This document shows, piece after piece, positions 21,047-27,741 of a DNA stretch of 57,781 bases. Origin of the DNA: Oscillospiraceae bacterium (lineage in GTDB: Bacteria > Bacillota > Clostridia > Oscillospirales > Oscillospiraceae); assembly GCA_902778115.1 (NCBI GenBank), contig CACYWG010000011.1, positions 1 through 57,781 on the forward strand. The letters are read 5' to 3'. Below the pieces are notes generated by a model. It was not told where the DNA came from and made no database searches. It saw nothing but the letters and a program-made list of their open reading frames with translations. Made by a program: the position numbers and the translations under genes. Positions within the stretch are counted from its first letter, which is position 1. Each line of letters begins with the position of its first letter.

Positions 21047-22335
21047 GCTTCCCCGCCTCCTTCCTGCTGTTCGGAAAGGAGCCGGACACGCAGCTTGAGG
21101 ATGCGGTTATGCTCCATTTCGGACACCGTGACCTGCAGGCTGTGGTAGACAAAGCTGTCGCCGGGCTGCGGGATGGCGGTAAACTGCTCATAGGCCCATT
21201 CGCCCATGCGGGTGTTGACGAGCTCCTCGTCCTCCTCGGGATCTTCAAAGCCGAGCTGCTCGAACACGTCGCTGACGGATTCCTCGGCGTCGACCGCATA
21301 GCTGCCGTCGTCGAGCTCGACCACGGCCTCCTCGACCACGTCGTCCTCGTCCCAGATCTCGCCCACGAGCTCTTCCAGGATGTCCTCCACCGTCACGATA
21401 CCCAGCGTGCCGCCGTAATTGTCGGTGATCACGGCCAGGTTCTGCTTGCGGCGGGACATGATGGGCAGCAGCTCGTCAATGTTGGTGCTCTGGTGGATGA
21501 AGAGCGGCTCGTCCAACAGGGGACGCAGATCCATGTTGCTGCCGAGATGCAGATAGGACTTGATATACTTCCGGATCTGCAGGATGCCGATGATGTTGTC
21601 GATGCTGCCTTCGTAGACCGGCAGGCGGCTGTGGTTCTGGGCCTTGATCTGCGCGAGGATCTCCTCCGGACTGTCGTCGATGTCGATCGCGGCCAGGTCG
21701 ACGCGCGGGGTGAGGATGCTCTCCACCGTCACGTCGCCGAATTGCAGCGCGGAGGAGATCAGGTCGCCCTGCTCCTCGTCCAGCGTGCCCTCCTCGGTCA
21801 TGTCCTCGATGAGATCGTAGAGCTCATCCTCGGTCACGCTGATCTCCGGATCACCCTTGGTCAGGCCGGCAGCGGCATGGCCGATCGCGGTCAGCGCGGA
21901 GGAGAGGGGAGCAAAGACCGCCATCAGCAGCTTCAGCGTGCCGGAATTGGAGAGCGTGAAGCGTTCGCTGTAGCTCTTGGCGATGCTCTTGGGGAGCATT
22001 TCACCGGCAAAGAAGACCACGATCGTCGTGATCAGCGTGCTGAGGGATACCGCGCTCAGGCCCCAGCGGGCGGTCACGGCCACGGTGACGATCGCCGCCG
22101 CGGCGATGTGAACGATATTGGTGCAGATCAGCAGGGTCGTGACCGCCTGGTCAAAGTGATCCAGCACAAACTGCGCCTTCTCGGCCCGCGGATCGCCCCG
22201 GTCTGCTTTCGCCTTGATCCTGCTGCGCGAAACAGAGGCGATGGCTGTTTCGGTCACGGCGAAGTACGCCGCCAGCAGCAATAAAACGACTGCGATGAGC
22301 CAGGGGGTCATCGACAATCGACTGCCGTCATCCAT
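21043..22335 (-). CDS. CNNM/CBS/CorC-domain membrane protein (hemolysin C family), paralogue 1
   Basis: A protein of about 430 residues with the same domain order as its downstream neighbour: CNNM membrane domain (AAYFAVTETAIASVS), CBS pair (TPRVDLAAIDID, RLPVYEGSIDNIIGIL, ITDNYGGTLGIVT) and CorC/HlyC domain. The two share stretches such as VYEx-SIDNIIG and are tandem duplicates. The ATG at 22335 begins MDDGSR; an AAGGAG site lies 14 bp upstream, somewhat far, so the ATG at 22311 (MTPWLIAV) is an alternative. A consensus promoter is found upstream. Cation transport or homeostasis is inferred from the family. Confidence 0.88.
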   Translation of the reverse strand: MDDGSRLSMTPWLIAVVLLLLAAYFAVTETAIASVSRSRIKAKADRGDPRAEKAQFVLDHFDQAVTTLLICTNIVHIAAAAIVTVAVTARWGLSAVSLSTLITTIVVFFAGEMLPKSIAKSYSERFTLSNSGTLKLLMAVFAPLSSALTAIGHAAAGLTKGDPEISVTEDELYDLIEDMTEEGTLDEEQGDLISSALQFGDVTVESILTPRVDLAAIDIDDSPEEILAQIKAQNHSRLPVYEGSIDNIIGILQIRKYIKSYLHLGSNMDLRPLLDEPLFIHQSTNIDELLPIMSRRKQNLAVITDNYGGTLGIVTVEDILEELVGEIWDEDDVVEEAVVELDDGSYAVDAEESVSDVFEQLGFEDPEEDEELVNTRMGEWAYEQFTAIPQPGDSFVYHSLQVTVSEMEHNRILKLRVRLLSEQQEGGGEA

Positions 22336-22376
22336 GATCGGATAAACAACTCCTTCAGTACATAAAATTACAAGAT

Positions 22377-22405
22377 AGTATAGCATAGCAAGTCTTGCGC
22401 GTCAA
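22377..22405 (-). promoter_or_regulatory. Promoter of the CNNM/CBS operon
   Basis: Minus-strand TTGACG (22400-22405) and TATACT (22377-22382), 17-bp spacing. Confidence 0.75.
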
Positions 22406-22446
22406 TACAAAGACGCGCGAATCTGCCCGGGACTGCGGCAAAAGCC

Positions 22447-22475
22447 TTGTAAAACAGAGAATCACGTGATATAAT
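22447..22475 (+). promoter_or_regulatory. Promoter of the CobW operon with palindromic spacer
   Basis: TTGTAA (22447-22452) and TATAAT (22470-22475) with 17-bp spacing. The spacer ends in a perfect 10-bp palindrome ATCACGTGAT (22461-22470) touching the -10 box, a possible operator. Confidence 0.65.
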
Positions 22476-22513
22476 ACTCATTTGGAAAGTTAGTTGCATA
22501 GGAGGCAATACGA

Positions 22514-23659
22514 TTGACTAGAATTGATATTTTTTCCGGTTTTCTCGGAGCCGGTAAGACGACCCTGATCCGCAAGCTGATTGCGGAGGGCTACCAGAAC
22601 GAAAAGCTCGTGCTGATCGAGAACGAGTTCGGCGAGATCGCCGTGGACGGCGCTTTCCTGCAGGACGCGGGCGTGCAGATCACCGAGATGAACTCCGGCT
22701 GCATCTGCTGCACCCTGGTGGGCGACTTCACCAAGGCCCTCGGCCAGGTCATGAGCGACTACGCACCCGACCGCATCCTCATCGAGCCCTCGGGCGTCGG
22801 CAAGCTCTCTGACGTGGCGCGCGCCGTGGAGCGCTTGGAAGGCGCGGAGATTGGCGCGAAGGTCACCGTGGTGGACGCCGGCAAGTGCAAAATGTACGCC
22901 CGCAACTTCGGCGAGTTCTTCAACGACCAGGTGGCGAGCGCCGACCTGATCGTACTCAGCCGCACCGACACCGCCAACGACGCCAAGACCATGGCCGCCG
23001 TCGAGCTGCTCAAGGGCATCAACCCCGAAGCCAGGCTGATCACCACCCCCTGGGACCAGCTGAGCGGTGCGCAGATCCGCGAGGTCATGGAGGAAAACGT
23101 CCTGCAGCGCGAGCTGCATGAGCTGGAGCATGAGCATCACCACCATCACGACCACGACGAGGACGAGTGCGACGATCCCGACTGCGAGTGCCATCATCAC
23201 CACGACCATGATGAGGATGAGGAGCACGAGCACCATCATCACCACGATCATGACGGGGATGAGGAGCACGAGCACCATCATCATCACGATCACGACGAGG
23301 ACGAGTGCGACGATCCAGACTGCGAGTGCCATCATCACCACGACCATGATCACGATCATGAGCACCATCATCATCACCACGCCGATGAGGTTTTCACCAG
23401 CTGGGGCATGGAGACGCCGCGCAAGTTCAGTGAGGACGAGCTGAAGGCCACGCTCAGCGCCCTGCAGGACGAGGCGAAATACGGCATGATCCTGCGCGCC
23501 AAGGGCCTGGTCGATTCCGGCGAGGGCGAGTGGATCTACTTTGACTACGTGCCCGGCGAGGTGGACATCCGCCGCGGCGGCGCCGCCGTCATCGGCCGCT
23601 TCTGCGTGATCGGGTCCAAAATCAACGAGCAGGCGCTGAAGGAGCTGTTTCAGGTTTGA
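22514..23659 (+). CDS. CobW/COG0523-family GTPase with His/Asp/Cys-rich metal-binding stretch
   Basis: A 381-residue G3E-family GTPase, likely a metal chaperone. Walker A GFLGAGKT lies at residues 9-16, the family metal-binding CxCC motif at C63-C65-C66, and a guanine-specificity element LSRTD near 155. Residues about 205-290 form a very unusual stretch of His runs with D, E and C, including two copies of DECDDPDCECHHHHDHD. A CobW C-terminal domain follows (about 300-381). The start is TTG (22514) with a strong AGGAGG site. The downstream gene starts inside the stop codon. Such His-rich COG0523 proteins usually handle zinc, nickel or cobalt. Confidence 0.9.
   Translation: MTRIDIFSGFLGAGKTTLIRKLIAEGYQNEKLVLIENEFGEIAVDGAFLQDAGVQITEMNSGCICCTLVGDFTKALGQVMSDYAPDRILIEPSGVGKLSDVARAVERLEGAEIGAKVTVVDAGKCKMYARNFGEFFNDQVASADLIVLSRTDTANDAKTMAAVELLKGINPEARLITTPWDQLSGAQIREVMEENVLQRELHELEHEHHHHHDHDEDECDDPDCECHHHHDHDEDEEHEHHHHHDHDGDEEHEHHHHHDHDEDECDDPDCECHHHHDHDHDHEHHHHHHADEVFTSWGMETPRKFSEDELKATLSALQDEAKYGMILRAKGLVDSGEGEWIYFDYVPGEVDIRRGGAAVIGRFCVIGSKINEQALKELFQV
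23153..23385 (+). repeat. Coding repeats in the His-rich segment of the CobW-type gene
   Basis: A unit beginning CACGACGAGGACGAGTGC occurs at 23153 and again at 23291 (period 138 bp). Between them a 42-bp unit (GATGAGGAGCACGAGCACC) is repeated twice. The protein stays in frame, so the metal-binding stretch has grown by in-frame tandem duplication. Confidence 0.85.
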
Positions 23660-24609
23660 GCAAGCAAAAGGATATTCCCGTTTATCTGTTCACCGGCTTT
23701 CTTGAGGCCGGCAAGACGAAATTCATCCAGGAGACCCTGGAGGACAAGCGCTTCTGCAACGGCGAGCGCACGCTGCTGCTGATCTGCGAGGAGGGCGAGG
23801 AGGAATACGCGCCCGACCAGTTCGCGGACAAGCGCGTATACATGCATGTGCTGGACGATGAAAGCCAGCTGACCGGCGAAAACCTGACCAAGTGGCTGGA
23901 CGACGTGAACGCCGAGCGCGTGGTGATCGAGTATAACGGCATGTGGATGCTGGACCTGCTCTATAACGCCATGCCGGAAAACTGGATCGTCTACCAGGAG
24001 TTCATGTTCGCCGACGCGCGCAGCTTCATCTCCTACAATAACAATATGCGCCAGCTGGTCTATGACAAGCTGAAGAGCTGCGAGCTCGTCGTCTTCAACC
24101 GCTATAGCGCCGCCATCGACAAGATGGAGCTGCACAAGATCGTGCGCGGCGCGTCCCGCCGTTCGGACATCGCCTATGAGTACGCGGGCGGCCAGGTGGA
24201 GTATGACGATATCCAGGATCCGCTGCCCTTCGACGTGAATGCGCCGGTCATCGAGATCGCGGACGAGGACTACGCCCTCTGGTACCGCGACCTGTCGGAG
24301 GATCCGAAGAAGTACGAGGGCAAGACCGTGCGCTTCAAGTGCAAGACCGTGGTGCGCAAGCGCCTGCCGCCGGAGTGCTTTGTCGTCGGCCGGCATCTGA
24401 TGACCTGCTGCGTCAACGATATTCAGTTCGCGGGCCTGGTCTGCCAGTGGAAGAACGCCGACAGCATCGAGGACGAGACCTGGATCATGCTGACCGCAAA
24501 GATCAATTTCAAGTTCCACCGCGCCTACGGCAAGAAGGGCCCCGTGCTGAGCTTCATCGAGGCCAATCCCTCTGCCGCGCCCGCGCAGGAAGTCGCGACC
24601 TACTACTGA
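23656..24609 (+). CDS. CobW-like P-loop protein fused to a DUF1980/YcgQ-like domain
   Basis: A 317-residue protein. The N-terminal half is a divergent CobW-type P-loop domain with GFLEAGKT at residues 14-21 but without the CxCC motif of its neighbour (EYNGMW in the corresponding region). The C-terminal part (about 205-317: KYEGKTVRFKCKTVV, VGRHLMTCCVNDIQFAGL) resembles the soluble domain of DUF1980/YcgQ (TIGR03943) proteins, which normally pair with a YcgR permease and a COG0523 GTPase. The start is a TTG overlapping the previous stop (TTGA). A joint metal-handling role is inferred. No permease partner is seen nearby. Confidence 0.75.
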   Translation: MSKQKDIPVYLFTGFLEAGKTKFIQETLEDKRFCNGERTLLLICEEGEEEYAPDQFADKRVYMHVLDDESQLTGENLTKWLDDVNAERVVIEYNGMWMLDLLYNAMPENWIVYQEFMFADARSFISYNNNMRQLVYDKLKSCELVVFNRYSAAIDKMELHKIVRGASRRSDIAYEYAGGQVEYDDIQDPLPFDVNAPVIEIADEDYALWYRDLSEDPKKYEGKTVRFKCKTVVRKRLPPECFVVGRHLMTCCVNDIQFAGLVCQWKNADSIEDETWIMLTAKINFKFHRAYGKKGPVLSFIEANPSAAPAQEVATYY

Positions 24610-24628
24610 TCGTCCCGGAGACAGACAG

Positions 24629-25291
24629 ATGCGCTATCAATGCCTGGTCTTTGACCACGACGATACGGTCGTCAACAGTACGGCGACCATCCACTGGCCC
24701 TGCTTTGTGGACTTTCTGGCGCAGCGCCGCCCGGGCACGAGCTGCAGCCTGGAGAAGTACTTCATCAAAAACTTCGATCCGGGCTTCCTGCCTATGTGCC
24801 GGGAGGATTACGGCCTGAGCGACGCGGAGCTCGACGACGAGCTCCGGTTCTGGAAGGCCTATGTGCGCGACCACGTGCCGAGCGCCTATCCCGGGATCCG
24901 GGAGATGATGGAGCGGCAAAAGGCCGAAGGGGGCCTCGTCTGCGTTGTGTCGCACTCCCTGGATTTCAACATCCGGCGCGATTACCGGGAAAACGGACTG
25001 CCGGAGCCGGACGCGGTCTACGGCTGGGAGCAGCCGCTGGAAAGGCGCAAGCCGAGCCCCTGGCCGATGCAGGAGATCATGCGCCGCTTTGAGCTGCAGC
25101 CCAGGGATCTTCTGATGATCGACGATCTCAAGCCAGGCTACGATATGGCCCGTGCCTGCGGCGTCGATTTCGCGGCTGTCGGCTGGGCCAACGACATCCC
25201 CGCCATCGAGCGCTTCATGCGCGGCAACTGCCGCTGGTATTTCAAGACGGTGCCCGAGCTGGCCGCATTTCTGAAGGAGGAATCCGCATGA
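24629..25291 (+). CDS. HAD-superfamily hydrolase (phosphoglycolate phosphatase-like)
   Basis: A 220-residue cytoplasmic phosphatase of the haloacid dehalogenase superfamily. Motif I is DHDDT (residues 9-13, nucleophile D9 and acid D11), motif II is the Ser of VVSHS, motif III the Lys of RRKPSP, and motif IV is MIDDLKPG. A helical cap lies between motifs I and II. Substrate is unknown. It is 19 bp after the CobW-like gene and its stop overlaps the glycosyltransferase start (ATGA), so it is part of the same operon. Confidence 0.88.
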   Translation: MRYQCLVFDHDDTVVNSTATIHWPCFVDFLAQRRPGTSCSLEKYFIKNFDPGFLPMCREDYGLSDAELDDELRFWKAYVRDHVPSAYPGIREMMERQKAEGGLVCVVSHSLDFNIRRDYRENGLPEPDAVYGWEQPLERRKPSPWPMQEIMRRFELQPRDLLMIDDLKPGYDMARACGVDFAAVGWANDIPAIERFMRGNCRWYFKTVPELAAFLKEESA

Positions 25292-26238
25292 CTCCCGTAT
25301 TATACATCGTCATTCCCTGCTATAACGAGCAGGAGGTCCTGCCGATCACCGCGCCGCAGTTTCTGGCGAAGATCCGGCAGCTCACGGAAGCCGGGAAGAT
25401 CGCGGAGGAGAGCCGCGTGCTCTTTGTCAACGACGGAAGCAAAGACCGCACCTGGGAGATCATCCGGGAGCTGGCCGCCTCCGACGAGCACTATCTCGGC
25501 ATCAGCCAGAGCCGCAACCGCGGGCATCAGAACGCGGTGCTGGCCGGGCTGATGGAGGCGAAGGACCGCTGCGACATCACGATCTCCATCGACTGCGACG
25601 GGCAGGACGACATCAACGCCATGGATGCGATGGTGGACGAGTACCTCTCCGGCAGCGAGGTCGTTTACGGCGTGCGCGAAAGCCGCGAGACCGACACCTT
25701 CTTCAAGCGCACGACCGCCCAGGGCTTTTACAAGTTTCTGTCGATGATGGGCGCGGAGGTCGTCTACAATCACGCGGACTATCGCCTGATCAGCGCGCGC
25801 GTGCTCAAGGAGTTTGCCAAATTCGAGGAGGTCAACCTCTTCCTGCGCGGCCTGGTGCCGCTGGTCGGCTTCAAGAGCAGCAGCGTCTACTACAAGCGCG
25901 CCGAGCGTCTGGCGGGGGAGAGCCATTACCCGCTGCGCAAGATGATCGCCCTGGCCGTGGACGGCATCACCAGCCTCTCGGTCAAGCCTCTGCACCTGAT
26001 CACGGGCTTTGGCGTGTTCGTCGCATTTTTGAGTTTTGTCGGCGTCCTTTGGGCGCTGATCACGGCGCTTGGCGGCCATACGGTGGCCGGCTGGGCCAGC
26101 ACGACCTGCATCGTCTGCTTTGTCTCCGGCGTGCAGCTGATCTGCCTCGGCATCCTGGGCGAATATATCGGCAAGATCTATCTGGAGGTCAAGCACCGCC
26201 CGCGCTATATCATCAGCGAACGCACCTGGGAAAAATAA
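25288..26238 (+). CDS. Family 2 glycosyltransferase, polyprenyl-phosphate sugar synthase type
   Basis: A 316-residue GT2 enzyme of the GtrB/DPM1/ArnC type, which transfers a sugar from a nucleotide donor to undecaprenyl phosphate at the membrane. A GT-A domain (about 1-225) shows NDGSKDRTWE and the metal-binding region SIDCDGQDD. Two C-terminal membrane helices (about 235-255 and 268-290) with a GEYIGKIYLEVKHRPRY tail are standard for this group. It is the last gene of the CobW operon. What links metal chaperones, a HAD phosphatase and this transferase is not clear from sequence. Confidence 0.9.
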   Translation: MTPVLYIVIPCYNEQEVLPITAPQFLAKIRQLTEAGKIAEESRVLFVNDGSKDRTWEIIRELAASDEHYLGISQSRNRGHQNAVLAGLMEAKDRCDITISIDCDGQDDINAMDAMVDEYLSGSEVVYGVRESRETDTFFKRTTAQGFYKFLSMMGAEVVYNHADYRLISARVLKEFAKFEEVNLFLRGLVPLVGFKSSSVYYKRAERLAGESHYPLRKMIALAVDGITSLSVKPLHLITGFGVFVAFLSFVGVLWALITALGGHTVAGWASTTCIVCFVSGVQLICLGILGEYIGKIYLEVKHRPRYIISERTWEK

Positions 26239-26249
26239 TAAGAACGAAC

Positions 26250-26282
26250 CGCCGGAATCGGGAAAAACTCTTGATTCCGGCG
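26250..26282 (+). terminator. Hairpin after the glycosyltransferase gene
   Basis: A 10-bp stem (26250-26259 with 26273-26282) and 13-base loop, with no T-run. The 3' arm contains the -35 box of the next promoter, so termination and the pheST promoter overlap. Confidence 0.6.
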
Positions 26283-26299
26283 TTACTTTGTGATACATT
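26271..26299 (+). promoter_or_regulatory. Promoter of pheST
   Basis: TTGATT (26271-26276) and TACATT (26294-26299), 17-bp spacing, directly before the T-box leader. Confidence 0.6.
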
Positions 26300-26536
26300 A
26301 CTTTTGTTCATGCGTTGAACGGGAAAATAGCGTGAGATCGTCATCAGAGAGCAGGGGTCGTCGGCTGAAAGCCCCTGCAGGCAGAGCGCGCTTGGTTCGC
26401 CCGGGAGCACCGGCCAATCACCGGCGGCTGAAAACCGTTATCTTTTCCTTCAAGTGCGGCCTGTTGCGGCCGAATTTGGGTGGTACCGCGGAAGTTTGGC
26501 TTTCGTCCCATGGCTTTGGGATGAAAGTCTTTTTTA
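26300..26536 (+). ncRNA. T-box leader for phenylalanyl-tRNA synthetase
   Basis: The leader has the T-box sequence TGGTACCGCGG (26481-26491), which pairs with uncharged tRNA. The terminator hairpin follows (26499-26510 with 26518-26529) and a T-run at 26530-26536. A CTTTCGTCCC element shows the usual antiterminator/terminator overlap. Upstream, GCGTGAGA and AGAGAGCAGG fit the Stem I K-turn and distal region. A TTC at about 26396-26398 is a candidate Phe specifier codon. The leader fills the 324-bp gap before pheS and should raise pheST expression when tRNA-Phe is uncharged. Confidence 0.92.
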
Positions 26537-26562
26537 TTGTTTATGATTAGGGAGTAAGAAGA

Positions 26563-27588
26563 ATGAAAGAATTGATGCAGAAGCTGAGAGAGGCCTCCCT
26601 GCAGGCTGTGTCTCAGGCTCCGACCATGGAAACCCTGGAGGATATGCGCGTCCGCTACCTGGGCAAGAAGGGCGAGCTGACCGGTATCCTCCGTCAGATG
26701 GGCAAGCTCTCCGCTGAGGAGCGCCCGGCGATGGGCCAGCTGGCCAACCAGCTGCGCGCCGATATCGAGGCCGCCATCGATGCGCGCCGCGAAAGCCTCA
26801 GCAAGGCGCTGCTGGAAATGAAGCTGCAGCAGGAGACGCTCGACGTGACCCTGCCCGGCGAGGCCGACCGCCTCGGCCACAAGCACCCGATGTATAACGT
26901 GCTCGACCAGATCAAGGACATCTTTGTCGGCATGGGCTTCGAAATCCTTGACGGCCCCGAGGTCGAGAAGGCAGAGTATAACTTCGACAAGCTGAACATT
27001 GACGCCGGCCATCCCTCCCGCGATTGGACGGATACCTTCTACTTTACCGAGGACGGCAAGATCCTGCTTCGTACGCAGACCTCGCCGATGCAGATCCACG
27101 CCATGGAGACGCGTGAGCTGCCGATCCGCGTGCTGGCTCCCGGCCGCGTCTACCGCAAGGACGAGGTGGACGCCACCCACAGCCCGATGTTCCACCAGAT
27201 TGAAGGCCTGGTCGTGGACAAGGGTGTGACGATGGCCGATCTCAAGGCCACGCTGAACCTCGTCGTGGAGCAGATCTACGGCAAGGGCACCGTCACGCGC
27301 TTCCGTCCGCATCATTTCCCCTTCACCGAACCGAGCTGCGAACTGGACATCCAGTGCCACAAGTGCGGCGGCAAGGGCTGCCCGACCTGCAAGGGCGAGG
27401 GCTGGATCGAGGTGCTGGGCGCCGGCATGGTGCACCCGAAGGTGCTCGCCGGCTGCGGCATCGACCCGGACGTCTATTCCGGCTGGGCCTTCGGCATGGG
27501 CCTGGAGCGCCTCGCCATGGGTGAGTACAAGATCACCGACCTGCGGCTGATCTTCGAAAACGACGAGCGCTTCCTGCAGCAGTTCTGA
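26563..27588 (+). CDS. pheS: Phenylalanine-tRNA ligase alpha subunit
   Basis: A 341-residue class II synthetase subunit that forms the alpha2beta2 PheRS with PheT and charges tRNA-Phe. It has the N-terminal coiled-coil arm (about residues 1-85), motif 2 (RVLAPGRVYRKDEVDATHSP and FHQIEGLVVD) and motif 3 (GWAFGMGLERLAM). A Cys-rich CHKCGGKGCPTC segment near residue 265 is common in PheS homologues. Length is normal. It follows a T-box leader and is separated from pheT by a 153-bp gap holding an inverted repeat element, which is unusual because the two genes normally lie close together. Confidence 0.98.
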   Translation: MKELMQKLREASLQAVSQAPTMETLEDMRVRYLGKKGELTGILRQMGKLSAEERPAMGQLANQLRADIEAAIDARRESLSKALLEMKLQQETLDVTLPGEADRLGHKHPMYNVLDQIKDIFVGMGFEILDGPEVEKAEYNFDKLNIDAGHPSRDWTDTFYFTEDGKILLRTQTSPMQIHAMETRELPIRVLAPGRVYRKDEVDATHSPMFHQIEGLVVDKGVTMADLKATLNLVVEQIYGKGTVTRFRPHHFPFTEPSCELDIQCHKCGGKGCPTCKGEGWIEVLGAGMVHPKVLAGCGIDPDVYSGWAFGMGLERLAMGEYKITDLRLIFENDERFLQQF

Positions 27589-27593
27589 TCCCG

Positions 27594-27721
27594 GCTTCCC
27601 CTTGAGGGGAAGCTGTCAGCCGCGAGGCTGACTGATGAGGTATAAATAACAACTGACTACTCAATGAGAGGGCCCGCCCCTCATCCGGCGCTGACGCGCC
27701 ACCTTCCCCCGAGGGGGAAGG
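27594..27721. repeat. Inverted pair of intergenic hairpin repeats between pheS and pheT
   Basis: Left unit 27594-27640: hairpin GCTTCCCC-TTGA-GGGGAAGC, then hairpin GTCAGCC-GCGA-GGCTGAC, then TGATGAGG. Right unit 27679-27721 runs in reverse: CCTCATCC, hairpin GGCG...CGCC, then a CCTTCCCC/GGGGAAGG hairpin. The two units face each other across 38 bp. This two-hairpin design is, from memory, a common intergenic repeat of Oscillospiraceae genomes. It lies inside the transcribed pheST region. Confidence 0.8.
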
Positions 27722-27741
27722 CGATAAGGAAGGAAGATTAT

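Noticed and set aside
23131..23385. Regular short DNA repeats that could suggest a CRISPR array
   Set aside because: Repeats are contiguous, in frame and encode His/Asp runs within the CobW-type gene; there are no unique spacers of even length and no cas genes.
27594..27721. Hairpins between pheS and pheT as a transcription terminator
   Set aside because: No T-run follows any of the stems, and pheT has no promoter of its own; a repeat element explains them better.
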